From: Salibaculum sp031581025
Lineage (GTDB): Bacteria; Pseudomonadota; Alphaproteobacteria; Rhodobacterales; Rhodobacteraceae
Length of the DNA stretch: 64,000 nucleotides
Assembly: GCF_031581025.1 (NCBI RefSeq)
Contig: NZ_JAVLCA010000003.1
Direction: 5' to 3' (one strand)
Of the stretch, positions 6,991-16,683 are shown piece after piece (within the stretch, counting starts at the first letter, position 1; the number at the start of each line of letters is the position of its first letter). The notes beneath the pieces were generated by a model. That model saw nothing but the letters and a program-made list of their open reading frames with translations. It was not told where the DNA came from and ran no database searches. A program made the position numbers and the translations under genes.

Positions 6991-9900
6991 TCACTCGGCC
7001 GGGACGGCGCTGTCCTCCAGCCCCAGCGGGGCCGATAGATGCGGCAGCATCTCCCTGGGGCAGACCTGAACGAAGTTCGGCTTCTCGACCTGCCAGTTCT
7101 GCAACAGGTCGGCGGCCTTGCGGCTGCCGGTCTCGGCGGCGTGGCGCTCGATCAGGCCTTTCAGCTCGACCTCCCAGTGATCCACCGTGACCGAGCAGGT
7201 CACCAGCGTTTCCATGTTCATCAGGTTGCGCGCCGTGCCATCGGGGTCGTGCAGATAGGCCATGCCGCCGGTCATCCCAGCCCCGAAGTTGGCGCCAATT
7301 TCACCGAGGATCACCGCAACCCCGCCGGTCATGTACTCACAGCCGTTCGACCCGCAGCCCTCAATGACCACATGCGCGCCCGAGTTGCGCACCGCGAAGC
7401 GTTCCCCGGCCCGCCCCGCGGCAAAGAGGTAGCCCCCCGTCGCCCCGTACAACACCGTGTTACCGATGATGGTGTTCTCGCTGGCCACCAGCGGGCTGCC
7501 CTGCGGCGGCCGTACCACGACGGTGCCTCCGGAAAGGCCCTTGCCCACGTAGTCATTGGCATCTCCCGAGACGACGAGCTTCAGACCCGGCGCGGCGAAA
7601 GCGCCCAACGACTGGCCCGCGCTGCCCTTGAGCTTGACCGTCAGGTGGTCGGGCTGAAGGTCGTTGTTCATCCCAAAGTTGCGCACGATATGGCTCGACG
7701 TGCGGGTGCCGATCGTTCGCAGGGTGTTCTGCACCGAATATTCCAGCTGCATCTTCTCGCCGTCCTGGAGGAAGCGCGCGGCGTCCTTGACGATCTGCGC
7801 ATCCAGGGTGTCCGAGACCTCGTTGCGCGGCTTGTCGCGGTCGTGAACGATCTCCTTGGCCCCGTCGACGGTGATCAGCAGCGGGTTGAGGTCCAGATCG
7901 TCCAGGTGGGCCGACCCGCGGCTGACCTGCGCCAGAAGGTCCGCGCGCCCGATCACCTCGTCCAGGCTCCGCGCGCCGATCTCGGCCAGAATCTCGCGCA
8001 CCTCGGAGGCGTAGAAGCTGATCAGGTTGACCACCTTGTCGGCATTGCCGGTGAACTTCTCGCGCAGACGCTCGTCCTGGGTGCAGACACCGACCGGGCA
8101 AGTGTTCGACTGGCACTGGCGCACCATGATACAGCCCATCGCGATCAGGCCGGCGGTGCCGATGCCGTATTCCTCGGCCCCCATCATGGCGGCCATGACG
8201 ACGTCCCGGCCCGTGCGCAGCCCGCCGTCGGTGCGCAGGGTCACGCGCGAACGCAGGTTGTTCATCGACAACACCTGATGCGTCTCGGTCAGGCCCATTT
8301 CCCAGGGCAGGCCCGCGTACTTGATGCTGGTCGCCGGGCTGGCACCCGTGCCGCCGTTGTGCCCCGAGATCAGGATCACGTCGGCCTTGGCCTTGGCCAC
8401 ACCGGCCGCGATGGTTCCGACACCGCTGGACGCGACGAGTTTCACCGTCACCTTGCAGCGCGGGTTGATCTGCTTGAGGTCATAGATCAGCTGCGCCAGA
8501 TCCTCGATGGAGTAGATGTCGTGGTGCGGCGGGGGCGAGATCAGCGTCACGCCCTTGGTCGAATACCGCAGCCGCGCGATCAGGTCGGTGACCTTCATGC
8601 CCGGAAGCTGGCCGCCCTCGCCGGGCTTGGCGCCCTGGGCGACCTTGATCTCCAGTTCCTCGCACTGGTTGAGGTATTCCGCCGTGACACCAAAGCGCCC
8701 GGACGCCACCTGTTTGATCTTGGCCGAGGGATTGTCGCCGTTGGGCTCGGGCACGAAATGCGCCGGGTCCTCGCCGCCTTCGCCGCTGTCGGACTTGGCG
8801 CCGATGCGGTTCATGGCAACGTTCAGCGTCTTGTGCGCCTCGGGCGACAGCGCGCCCAGCGACATCCCCGGCGTGACGAACCGCTTGCGGATGCTGGTGA
8901 TGCTCTCGACCTCTTCGATCGGGATCGACTGGCCCAGCGGCTTGATCGCCAGAAGGTCGCGCAGATGGATCGGCGGGTTCGACCGCATGGCCGTCGAATA
9001 CTGCTTCCACATCTCGTGCGAGGCCCGGTTGCAGGCTTCCTGCATCAGATGCATCGAGGTGGCTTCCCAAGCGTGCTTCTCGCCCCAGCGGCGCGCCTTG
9101 TAGAAGCCCCCGATGGGCAGGATGTCCTGGCTGCTGCGCCAGCCCTGCGCATGGACCTTTTCCACCTGCTTTTGCAGGCCGCCCAGCCCGATGCCCGAGA
9201 TTCGGCTTTGCATGCCGGGGAAATACTCGGCCACCATGGCGCGGGACAGGCCCACCGCCTCGAAGTTCAGCCCGCCGCGATAGGACGAGATGACTGAGAT
9301 CCCCATCTTGGCCATGATCTTGAGAAGCCCCTGGTCGATGGCCTTGCGATACCGCGCCATGGCCTCGGTCAGGGTGGTGTCCAGAAGGCCGCGCTCGATC
9401 CGATCGGCCAGGCTGTCCTCGGCCAGGTAGGCATTGACGACCGTTGCACCGCTGCTGACCAGCACGGCGAAGTACTGCGGGTCGATGCACTCGGCCGAGC
9501 GCACGTTGATCGAGGTGAAGGTCCGCAGACCCTTGCGTGTCAGCCAGCTATGCACGGCGCTTGTGGCCAGTACCATCGGCATGGGCACCTTGTCCGGGTC
9601 TTGGTGCTGATCGGTCAGCACCAGATGCCCCGCGCCCGAACGCACCGCGTCCTCGGCCTCTTCACGAATGCGGGTCAGCGCCTCACGCAGCGCCGAGGCC
9701 TCGCTACCGGCCGGGAAAGTACAGTCGATCTCGACCGCCGGGGCGTTGAACGAAGCCACCAGCGCATCCCACTGGGCATTGCCCACGAAGGGGCTTTCCA
9801 GCACCAGGATCTCGGTCTGGCTGCTGTCCTCGTCGAGCACGTTCTTGAGGTTACCGAACCGGGTCTTGAGGCTCATCACCCGGAACTCGCGCAAGCTGTC

Positions 9901-11529
9901 GATCGGCGGGTTCGTGACCTGGCTGAAGTTCTGGCGGAAGAAGTGGCTGAGAGGGCGATACTTGTCCGACAGCACCGCGCTGGGCGTGTCATCCCCCATC
10001 GAGGCGATGGCTTCCTTGGCATCCTCGGCCATGGGGACCAGGATGCTCTCCAGCTCCTCGATGCTGTAGCCGGCGGCGATCTGGCGCTTGCGCAAATCGG
10101 CCCCGGAATGCAGCGGCACCTCGGTGACCCCGGCCAGCTTGTCATCAAGGTTGTTGATCTTGCCCACCCAGTCACCGAAGGGCAGCGCGCGGGCCAGCTT
10201 GTTCTTGATCTCGGTATCGTGGAACAGCGTGCCACTCGCCATGTCGATGGCCAGCATCTGGCCCGGACCAAGCGCGCCCTTCTCGACCACAGTCGCCTCG
10301 TCCGTGGGCACCATGCCAACCTCGGAGCCCGCGACCACCAGTCCGTCGCCGGTGACGACATAGCGCATGGGGCGCAGCCCGTTGCGGTCAAGCCCGGCGC
10401 AGACCCAGCGCCCGTCGGTCATGGCCAGCGCTGCCGGCCCGTCCCAGGGCTCCATCACGCTGTTGCAATAGGAATACATGTCGCGCCAGGTTTGCGGCAG
10501 TTCGGTGGCCTGCTTGGACCAGCTTTCAGGCACCATCAGCGTCTTGGCCATGGGCGCCGACCGGCCGGAACGCACCAGCACCTCGAAGACCGCGTCGAGC
10601 GCCGCCGAATCCGACGACCCGCCCGGCACGATGGGCTTGATGTCCTCGGCCATGTCGCCGAATGCGGCGCTGGCCATGCGGATCTCGTGGCTGCGCAGCC
10701 AGTTCAGATTGCCCTTGAGCGTGTTGATCTCGCCGTTGTGGGCCAGCATCCGGAAAGGCTGGGCCAGCCACCACTGCGGGAAGGTGTTGGTCGAATAGCG
10801 CTGGTGGTAGATCGCAAAGGCGCTCTCGAAGCGCTCGTCCAACAGGTCGGGATAGAACTCGGCTACCTGCTCGGCGAGCATCATGCCCTTGTAGATGATG
10901 CTGCGGCACGAAAGGGACGCCAGGTAGAGTTCCTGCACGCCTGCCGCGATGGCAGCCTTCTCGATCCGGCGGCGAATGACGTAAAGCTCGCGCTCGAAGG
11001 TTTCCTCGTCCACGCCCTTGGCGTTGGAAATCAGGATCTGCTCGATCTCGGGGCGGGTCGCATTGGCCTTCTCGCCGAGGCAATCAACGGCCACGGGCAC
11101 ATGGCGCCAGCCATAGATTGAATAACCCATCCGCAGCACTTCGGATTCCACGATCGTCCGGCAGGTCTCTTGCGCGCCGAAATCCGTGCGCGGCAGGAAC
11201 ACCTGGCCCACCGCAAGCAGTTCGTCGCGGCGCGGGGTGTGGCCCGTGCGTTCGACCTGGTCATAGAAGAAGGGCACCGGGATCTGGACGTGGATGCCCG
11301 CGCCATCGCCGGTCTTGCCGTCGGCATCTACCGCACCGCGATGCCAGACCGCCTTGAGCGCGTCGATGCCGTTCTGCACCACCTGCCGCGACGGTTTTCC
11401 GTCCATCGAAACGACAAGGCCCACGCCGCAGTTGGCGCGCTCGTCCTCGGGCCGGTACAGGCCGTTCTCGGCCACCCAGTCGCGCCGTGCCTGTTCCGCG
11501 GCGGCCCAGCTTGAATCGAACTTGGTCAT
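6991..11529 (-). CDS. gltB: Glutamate synthase large subunit
   Basis: 1512 residues, the full length of the NADPH-GOGAT alpha subunit. It makes two glutamates from glutamine and 2-oxoglutarate. The N-terminal class II glutaminase domain has its nucleophile at C34 (ANCGVGLV), implying removal of a 33-residue propeptide. The central and FMN synthase domains follow. The [3Fe-4S] cysteines are in CQSNTCPVGVC, and the C-terminal beta-helix is present. The start has GAGGAGC 6 bases upstream. An unknown exported protein gene separates it from gltD. Confidence 0.97.
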   Translation of the reverse strand: MTKFDSSWAAAEQARRDWVAENGLYRPEDERANCGVGLVVSMDGKPSRQVVQNGIDALKAVWHRGAVDADGKTGDGAGIHVQIPVPFFYDQVERTGHTPRRDELLAVGQVFLPRTDFGAQETCRTIVESEVLRMGYSIYGWRHVPVAVDCLGEKANATRPEIEQILISNAKGVDEETFERELYVIRRRIEKAAIAAGVQELYLASLSCRSIIYKGMMLAEQVAEFYPDLLDERFESAFAIYHQRYSTNTFPQWWLAQPFRMLAHNGEINTLKGNLNWLRSHEIRMASAAFGDMAEDIKPIVPGGSSDSAALDAVFEVLVRSGRSAPMAKTLMVPESWSKQATELPQTWRDMYSYCNSVMEPWDGPAALAMTDGRWVCAGLDRNGLRPMRYVVTGDGLVVAGSEVGMVPTDEATVVEKGALGPGQMLAIDMASGTLFHDTEIKNKLARALPFGDWVGKINNLDDKLAGVTEVPLHSGADLRKRQIAAGYSIEELESILVPMAEDAKEAIASMGDDTPSAVLSDKYRPLSHFFRQNFSQVTNPPIDSLREFRVMSLKTRFGNLKNVLDEDSSQTEILVLESPFVGNAQWDALVASFNAPAVEIDCTFPAGSEASALREALTRIREEAEDAVRSGAGHLVLTDQHQDPDKVPMPMVLATSAVHSWLTRKGLRTFTSINVRSAECIDPQYFAVLVSSGATVVNAYLAEDSLADRIERGLLDTTLTEAMARYRKAIDQGLLKIMAKMGISVISSYRGGLNFEAVGLSRAMVAEYFPGMQSRISGIGLGGLQKQVEKVHAQGWRSSQDILPIGGFYKARRWGEKHAWEATSMHLMQEACNRASHEMWKQYSTAMRSNPPIHLRDLLAIKPLGQSIPIEEVESITSIRKRFVTPGMSLGALSPEAHKTLNVAMNRIGAKSDSGEGGEDPAHFVPEPNGDNPSAKIKQVASGRFGVTAEYLNQCEELEIKVAQGAKPGEGGQLPGMKVTDLIARLRYSTKGVTLISPPPHHDIYSIEDLAQLIYDLKQINPRCKVTVKLVASSGVGTIAAGVAKAKADVILISGHNGGTGASPATSIKYAGLPWEMGLTETHQVLSMNNLRSRVTLRTDGGLRTGRDVVMAAMMGAEEYGIGTAGLIAMGCIMVRQCQSNTCPVGVCTQDERLREKFTGNADKVVNLISFYASEVREILAEIGARSLDEVIGRADLLAQVSRGSAHLDDLDLNPLLITVDGAKEIVHDRDKPRNEVSDTLDAQIVKDAARFLQDGEKMQLEYSVQNTLRTIGTRTSSHIVRNFGMNNDLQPDHLTVKLKGSAGQSLGAFAAPGLKLVVSGDANDYVGKGLSGGTVVVRPPQGSPLVASENTIIGNTVLYGATGGYLFAAGRAGERFAVRNSGAHVVIEGCGSNGCEYMTGGVAVILGEIGANFGAGMTGGMAYLHDPDGTARNLMNMETLVTCSVTVDHWEVELKGLIERHAAETGSRKAADLLQNWQVEKPNFVQVCPREMLPHLSAPLGLEDSAVPAE

Positions 11530-11588
11530 GGTCTTGCTCCTCGTTTCGCGGCCGCACGCCCGGAGGTGCGCCGCTAAGGGGGTGTCGG

Positions 11589-12278
11589 TCAGTCCGCGGC
11601 CAGCGACGACATCACGACGCCGCAGCCGTATTTCGGGTTGACGGAAAGAAAGCCCGGCTCGCCGGGAAAGATGAACTCCACGGGCGTGCCGTCAATCTCG
11701 TAGCTGTCATCGGGGGTTGTGTAGGCGCTTTTGCCCGACAGGAAGACGCGCCAGTTGGGATGGACAAATTCGCGCCCCTGCCCGCGCCACAGCTCCTCGC
11801 CATCGGCGCCGCGGGCGGTGATCTCGTATTCCGTGCGCAACAGGGTGACACCGTCAATCACCATGCTCTCGCCGGTCAAACGGTCCTCGCCGGTATAGCG
11901 GGTCGGGCCGATCTCGGCGCTTTGCGTGACGAAATCCCAGGTGTCGCGGTCGGTGGCCAGAAGCTCGGTCAGCGAGGCCCGGTCGGCGGGGCTGCTTTCC
12001 AGCCGCTCGGTGTGGCGCGTGGTCAGGTGGAAACTCTCGATCCACTGCGCCTCGGAATCGACGCGGCCGATGTAGGTGATCATTTCCTCGTCCAGCTCCG
12101 CGCGGCGGGTGTGGCCCTCGGGATCGTCCTCGCAGGTGAACATGTGACTGACCGTGCAATCCTTGCCCTGGACCGTCACGAAGGCCTCGCAGCCCGGCGG
12201 CAGGTCGAACGTCTGGCCTTGTGCCAGGCCGGGCGCAGCCAGCGCGACGGCGGCGGTCATGACTCCTGCGATTTTCAT
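11589..12278 (-). CDS. Exported protein of unknown function between gltD and gltB
   Basis: 229 residues with a Sec signal peptide (MKIAGVMTAAVALAAPGLAQG), predicted periplasmic. There are cysteines near the mature N-terminus (GCEAF, KDCTVS, FTCEDD) and near the C-terminus (KYGCGV), which could form disulfides. The body looks like beta-rich repeats of charged strands; I recognise no catalytic motif. ATG 12278 has CAGGAGGG upstream and is chosen over longer in-frame starts to 12470 that lack a signal peptide. It is co-directional with gltD (61-base gap) and gltB (59-base gap). Confidence 0.75.
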   Translation of the reverse strand: MKIAGVMTAAVALAAPGLAQGQTFDLPPGCEAFVTVQGKDCTVSHMFTCEDDPEGHTRRAELDEEMITYIGRVDSEAQWIESFHLTTRHTERLESSPADRASLTELLATDRDTWDFVTQSAEIGPTRYTGEDRLTGESMVIDGVTLLRTEYEITARGADGEELWRGQGREFVHPNWRVFLSGKSAYTTPDDSYEIDGTPVEFIFPGEPGFLSVNPKYGCGVVMSSLAAD

Positions 12279-12339
12279 CCGGCCCTCCTGCGTGGTGGTG
12301 CGGCGGCGGCCAGGGCCGCAGCGATGTTCCGGCGGCACC

Positions 12340-13773
12340 CTATTCCGCCGCAATCGCGGCCCCCTGCGACGCATAGTCCAGGATCGCGTCGGCGGCGTCG
12401 CGTCCGTCGCGAATGGCCCATACCACGAGACTGGCCCCGCGCACGATGTCCCCGGCGGCAAACACGCCATCGAGGCTGGTCCGACCGGTGGTGAACTCGG
12501 CCTTGACGGTGCCCCAGCGGGTTACCTCCAGGCCCTCGACACCCCAGAGCTTGGGCAGCTCCTCGGGTTCGAATCCCAGCGCCTTGATGACCAGGTCGGC
12601 CTCTTCCACGTAGTCGCTGTCCTCGATCACCTCGGGCATCTGGCGGCCACTGGCATCGGGGGCGCCCAGGCGCATCTGCTGGACCATGACCCCCTCGACC
12701 GCATCACCGGCAAAGCCCTTGGGCGCCGTCAGCCAGACGAATTCCACGCCTTCTTCCTCGGCGTTTTTCACTTCGCGCTGCGAACCGGGCATGTTGTCGC
12801 GATCACGGCGATAGAGGCATTTCACGCTTTCCGCGCCCTGCCGGGTGGCGGTGCGCACGCAGTCCATGGCCGTGTCGCCGCCGCCGATGACGACGACCTT
12901 CTTGCCCGCCGCGTTCAACTCGCCGTTTTCGAACTCCTCGACCACGTCGCCAAAACTCTTGCGGTTGGAGGCTGTCAGGTAATCGATGGCGCGCACGATC
13001 CCATCGGCCCCCGACCCCGGGGCCTGCAATTCGCGCGACTTGTAGACGCCGGTGGCGATCAGAACCGCGTCGTGCTTGCCGCGGATGGCATCGAAGGACA
13101 GGTCATCGCCCACGTCACAGTTGAGCACGAACTCGACCCCGCCCTGTTCAAGCTGATCGTTTCGGCGCATGACAATGTCCTTTTCCAGCTTGAAGCCGGG
13201 AATGCCATAGGTCATCAGCCCGCCCGCGCGGTCATAGCGATCATAGATCGTGACCTTGATACCCTCGCGGCGCAGCTTGTCGGCCGCGGCCAGCCCGGCG
13301 GGGCCGGCGCCGATGATGCCGACGCTTTCGGAGCGCTCCGCGTGGGGCACGATGGGCTTGACCCAGCCTTCGTCCCAGGCGGTGTCGGTGATGTATTTTT
13401 CGACCTGGCCGATGGTGACGGTGCCGTGGCCGGCCTTCTCGATCACGCAGTTGCCCTCGCACAGACGATCCTGCGGGCAGATGCGGCCGCAGATCTCGGG
13501 AAAGGTGTTGGTGGCCTGGCTCAGCTCATAGGCCTCTTGGAGACGGTTTTCCGCCGTCAAGCGCAGCCAGTCGGGGATGTTGTTGTGCAGCGGACAGTGC
13601 GACTGGCAGTAGGGCACACCACACTGACTGCACCGCGCGGCCTGTTCCTTGGCCTTTTCGTCGGCATATTCAGCGTAGATCTCGTGGAAATCCGTGCGTC
13701 GAAGGTCGGGCGGACGCTTGTCCGGCATGTCCCGTTCCACATCGACGAACTTGAGCATCTTCTGACCAGACAC
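12340..13773 (-). CDS. gltD: Glutamate synthase small subunit
   Basis: 477 residues. The beta subunit of GOGAT takes electrons from NADPH to the large subunit. The N-terminal cysteine clusters (C48, C51, C56, C60 and the CGRICPQDRLCEGNC group near 93-107) bind [4Fe-4S] clusters. The FAD motif GIIGAGPAGLAAADKL and the NADPH motif VVVIGGGDTAMDC follow. It starts at GTG 13773 with GGAGG at 7-base spacing. It is first in the minus-strand group gltD-unknown-gltB. Confidence 0.95.
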   Translation of the reverse strand: MSGQKMLKFVDVERDMPDKRPPDLRRTDFHEIYAEYADEKAKEQAARCSQCGVPYCQSHCPLHNNIPDWLRLTAENRLQEAYELSQATNTFPEICGRICPQDRLCEGNCVIEKAGHGTVTIGQVEKYITDTAWDEGWVKPIVPHAERSESVGIIGAGPAGLAAADKLRREGIKVTIYDRYDRAGGLMTYGIPGFKLEKDIVMRRNDQLEQGGVEFVLNCDVGDDLSFDAIRGKHDAVLIATGVYKSRELQAPGSGADGIVRAIDYLTASNRKSFGDVVEEFENGELNAAGKKVVVIGGGDTAMDCVRTATRQGAESVKCLYRRDRDNMPGSQREVKNAEEEGVEFVWLTAPKGFAGDAVEGVMVQQMRLGAPDASGRQMPEVIEDSDYVEEADLVIKALGFEPEELPKLWGVEGLEVTRWGTVKAEFTTGRTSLDGVFAAGDIVRGASLVVWAIRDGRDAADAILDYASQGAAIAAE

Positions 13774-13991
13774 GTTCCGTCCTCCTACAGAGTCACTTTG
13801 AAGCTTCGATGTAAACTGATCGGAGCCAGAATAAAAGTCATAATAACTGACCTATTTATAGGAAATCTCCTGCCGCGCCGTAGCAAAAACGGGCCTGGAA
13901 CAGATTTTTAGTTTCGATCCGGACCTATTTCCCGATCTTTCGCAATTCTCTGCTTTGTTTAGAAACGAAGGGAAACGAATCAGGCGGACCC
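13774..13991. promoter_or_regulatory. AT-rich divergent control region gltD / uppP
   Basis: These 218 bases are markedly richer in A and T than the flanking genes. They must carry promoters in both directions. On the minus strand a TATAAA (in CTATAAATAG, about 13852-13861) could be a -10, but no good -35 lies at the right distance. I found no sigma54 site. An imperfect dyad CCTAT/ATAGG flanks this TATAAA. Confidence 0.4.
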
Positions 13992-14795
13992 ATGCCCCTT
14001 TTTACCCTCGTCCTTGTCTCCGTGATCCAGGGCATCACCGAGTTTCTGCCCGTGTCCTCGTCCGGGCACCTGATCCTGCTGCCGCAGCTGACGGGCCGGG
14101 CCGACCAGGGCCTTGTGATAGACGTGGCGGTTCACGTGGGCACCTTGCTGGCGGTCGTTCTTTATTTCTGGCGTGACGTGCGCGGGGCCATGCTGGGGCT
14201 TCCGCGCCTGGCCAGAGGCCGCACGGATACCGAAGGCGCCCGGCTTGCCCTTCTGCTGATTGTCGCCACGGTCCCGGCGGTTCTCTTCGGGCTGGTTCTG
14301 AAACTGACCGGGCTGGATGCCGCCATGCGCTCCGTGGCGCTCATCGGCTGGACCATGCTGATCTTCGGCCTGGTGCTCTACTGGGCCGACCAGACAGGCG
14401 GGGTGGACAAGACGGCCGGCAACTGGACCCTGCGTGATGCCGTCGTCATGGGGGCATGGCAGGCCCTGGCGCTGATCCCCGGCACCTCGCGCTCCGGGAT
14501 CACCATCACCGCCGCGCGGCACCTTGGCTATGCCCGCGAGGACGGCGCAAAACTGGCCATGCTGATGTCGATCCCGGTCATCCTCGCGTCGGGCGTGCTG
14601 CTGGGGGCAGAGGTGGCACTGACCGCAGATGCGGGGGCCGCCCGTGACGGCGCACTGGCCGCCGCCATGGCCTTTGTCGCGGCGCTACTGGCGCTCTCAT
14701 TGATGATGCGCCTGCTGAGCTCGGTCAGTTTCACACCCTACGTGATCTACCGGGTGATCCTTGGCGTCACCTTGCTGGTGATCGCCTATACCTAG
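13992..14795 (+). CDS. uppP: Undecaprenyl-diphosphate phosphatase
   Basis: 267 residues, polytopic membrane enzyme of the BacA/UppP family. It dephosphorylates undecaprenyl diphosphate to recycle the lipid carrier for peptidoglycan and surface-glycan synthesis, and confers bacitracin tolerance. Signature motifs: GITEFLPVSSSGHLIL at 12-27 and PGTSRSGITIT near 160. The stop shares the palindrome CTAG with the stop of the convergent reductase gene, so the two overlap by 4 bases. Confidence 0.95.
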   Translation: MPLFTLVLVSVIQGITEFLPVSSSGHLILLPQLTGRADQGLVIDVAVHVGTLLAVVLYFWRDVRGAMLGLPRLARGRTDTEGARLALLLIVATVPAVLFGLVLKLTGLDAAMRSVALIGWTMLIFGLVLYWADQTGGVDKTAGNWTLRDAVVMGAWQALALIPGTSRSGITITAARHLGYAREDGAKLAMLMSIPVILASGVLLGAEVALTADAGAARDGALAAAMAFVAALLALSLMMRLLSSVSFTPYVIYRVILGVTLLVIAYT

Positions 14796-15772
14796 CTTTT
14801 CAGGTTCCGGGCCGAGTCCTTCATGGCCGAATACTGGCCCGAGGGGCGGAAACGCCACAGGTAGTCGGGCAGGATCGCCTCCAGCGACTTGGGCGAAATG
14901 CCAAGCTCGGCAAAGCCGCGCGCGCCCTCAGACACGACGTTGTCCCGTTGCAATTGCAGCACCTGGTCGCGGCTTATCGGCCCCTTGAGCAGGCCGAAGC
15001 TCATCCGCTCGCCCAGCGCGAAGACACGCGCCATCAGCCCGGCCGTCCAGAACGGCATGTTCAGGATCAGGCGACGGCGCCGGATCATGCCCAGCATCTG
15101 CTGCATCAACTCGCGGAAGGTGTTCACGTCCGGCCCGCCAAGTTCGTAGACACCCGGCGCAGCGCGACCCAGCGCGCCTTGGGCCGCGGCCTCGGCCACG
15201 TCATCCACATAGGCCGGCTGAAAGCGCGTCTCGGCGCCCACGACCGGAAGGACGGGGCTGTAGGTTGTCATCGCCGCGAAACGGTTGAAGAAGGCATCGG
15301 TGTGGCCGAACAGCACCGAGGGCCGCAGGATCACCGCCTCGGGCATATGCGCCAGCACCCCGGCCTCGCCCGCGGCCTTGGTGCGGGCATAGGCGCTGTC
15401 GGCCTCGGCATCGGCGCCGATGGCCGAAATCTGCACCATGCGCTGCACGCCCTCCTCGGCCGAGATCCGGGCGATGCGCTCGGCCCCCTCGGCCTGCACC
15501 GCATCGAAGTTGTTCTTGCCGAAGGCATCGAATGTGCCCACGCAGTTGATCGCCACATCGGCCCCGCGAAGAACCTCGCGCACGCTGTTGTCGTCGCGGA
15601 TGTTGCAGAACACCGGCACGACCTGGCCGACCACACCATAGGGTTTGACGAACATGGCCTCGTTCGGGCGGCGCACCGCGACGCGCACGCGCCAGCCCGC
15701 CTTGGCCATGCGCTGGGCGATGTAGCGCCCCAGAAACCCGGACCCGCCGAAAATGGTGACAAGCTTGGACAT
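14792..15772 (-). CDS. NAD(P)-binding oxidoreductase, complex I NDUFA9-like
   Basis: 326 residues, atypical short-chain dehydrogenase fold with N-terminal nucleotide site TIFGGSGFLGRYIAQRM. It resembles the NDUFA9 accessory subunit of mitochondrial and alphaproteobacterial complex I (NADH:quinone oxidoreductase), which binds NADPH but is not redox-active. A plain NAD(P)H-binding epimerase-like enzyme is the alternative. ATG 15772 is chosen because the Rossmann motif starts right after it; upstream in-frame codons would run into the tRNA promoter. Confidence 0.82.
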   Translation of the reverse strand: MSKLVTIFGGSGFLGRYIAQRMAKAGWRVRVAVRRPNEAMFVKPYGVVGQVVPVFCNIRDDNSVREVLRGADVAINCVGTFDAFGKNNFDAVQAEGAERIARISAEEGVQRMVQISAIGADAEADSAYARTKAAGEAGVLAHMPEAVILRPSVLFGHTDAFFNRFAAMTTYSPVLPVVGAETRFQPAYVDDVAEAAAQGALGRAAPGVYELGGPDVNTFRELMQQMLGMIRRRRLILNMPFWTAGLMARVFALGERMSFGLLKGPISRDQVLQLQRDNVVSEGARGFAELGISPKSLEAILPDYLWRFRPSGQYSAMKDSARNLKS

Positions 15773-15905
15773 GGCCCTACCCCTCGTGTCTGCCGCTGCC
15801 CCGCGTTTATCGCCCGGGGGGCCGACAAACAAGGTGGTTTCGGGCTGCGGCTCGGCAAACACCGCCACCGGTCCGTGGACCTGCGAAAAAACAGCCGGAA
15901 ACGCG

Positions 15906-15934
15906 TTGACAGCGCCGTCGTGCGGGCGTAAAGG
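15906..15934 (+). promoter_or_regulatory. Promoter for tRNA-Leu (and rnd)
   Basis: Consensus -35 TTGACA at 15906-15911, 17-base spacer, -10-like TAAAGG at 15929-15934. It would start transcription about 13 bases before the mature tRNA 5' end. Confidence 0.5.
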
Positions 15935-15953
15935 CCGCTTCCACGACATCTGT

Positions 15954-16040
15954 GCCCAGATGGCGGAATTGGTAGACGCGCCAGCTTCAGGTGCTGGTGT
16001 CCGTATGGACGTGGAGGTTCGAGTCCTCTTCTGGGCACCA
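15954..16040 (+). tRNA. tRNA-Leu(CAG), CCA encoded
   Basis: Complete cloverleaf of 87 bases. The acceptor stem is GCCCAGA paired with TCTGGGC. The D arm contains GGTAGACGC. The anticodon stem CCAGC/GCTGG has loop TTCAGGT (anticodon CAG at 15988-15990). The long class II variable arm is TGTCCGTATGGACGT. The T arm is GGAGG-TTCGAGT-CCTCT, then ACCA. It decodes CUG, a frequent Leu codon in this GC-rich genome. RNase D starts 21 bases downstream. Confidence 0.97.
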
Positions 16041-16061
16041 TCCCTCCCCTAGCAGGAGACG

Positions 16062-16682
16062 ATGGAAACGATGGCAAACCACCTTTACGAGCGCGACCTG
16101 CCCGATGGGCTGAGCCTTGGTCCGATCGTTGCGATCGACTGCGAGACGATGGGCCTGAACCCGCACCGGGATCGGCTGTGTCTGGTGCAGATGTCGGCGG
16201 GCGATGGCGATTGCCACCTGGTGCAGGTCAAACATGGCCAGACAGAGGCCCCCAACCTGTGCCGCCTGCTGACCGACCCGAAGGTGCTGAAGCTGTTCCA
16301 TTTCGGCCGCTTCGACATCGCCGCGCTGGATCACGCCTTCGGCGCGCTGGCGGCCCCGGTCTACTGCACCAAGATCGCCAGCAAGCTGACGCGCACCTAC
16401 ACCGATAGGCACGGGCTCAAGAACCTCCTGCAGGAATTGCTCGACATCGACATTTCCAAGCACCAGCAGCAAAGCGACTGGGGCGCGGCCGAACTGACGG
16501 CAGCGCAGCTGGACTATGCCGCCTCGGATGTCCTCTACCTGCACCGCCTCAAAAAGGCGCTGGATGCCCGTCTGGCCCGCGAAGGCCGCACCGAGATGGC
16601 CGCCGCCTGCTTTGATTTCCTTCCGATGCGGGCGCGGCTGGACCTGGCCGGTTGGCCCGAAATCGACATCTTCGCCCACTGA
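16062..16682 (+). CDS. rnd: Ribonuclease D (short, catalytic domain only)
   Basis: 206 residues. It is a 3'-5' exonuclease of the DEDDy family that trims tRNA 3' ends. Visible exonuclease motifs: AIDCETMGLNP (Exo I, D and E), HFGRFDIAAL (Exo II) and YAASDVLYL (Exo III, Tyr/Asp). The HRDC domains of the E. coli enzyme are missing, as is usual in this group. ATG 16062 has AGGAG only 3 bases upstream; ATG 16071 (protein starting MANHLYE) has 12-base spacing and is equally possible. It follows tRNA-Leu directly and kdsD begins 1 base after its stop. Confidence 0.9.
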   Translation: METMANHLYERDLPDGLSLGPIVAIDCETMGLNPHRDRLCLVQMSAGDGDCHLVQVKHGQTEAPNLCRLLTDPKVLKLFHFGRFDIAALDHAFGALAAPVYCTKIASKLTRTYTDRHGLKNLLQELLDIDISKHQQQSDWGAAELTAAQLDYAASDVLYLHRLKKALDARLAREGRTEMAAACFDFLPMRARLDLAGWPEIDIFAH

Positions 16683-16683
16683 C

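Noticed and set aside
7039..9297. A 752-codon open frame antisense to gltB
   Set aside because: A mirror of the real gene's codon bias; no ribosome site or recognisable domain.
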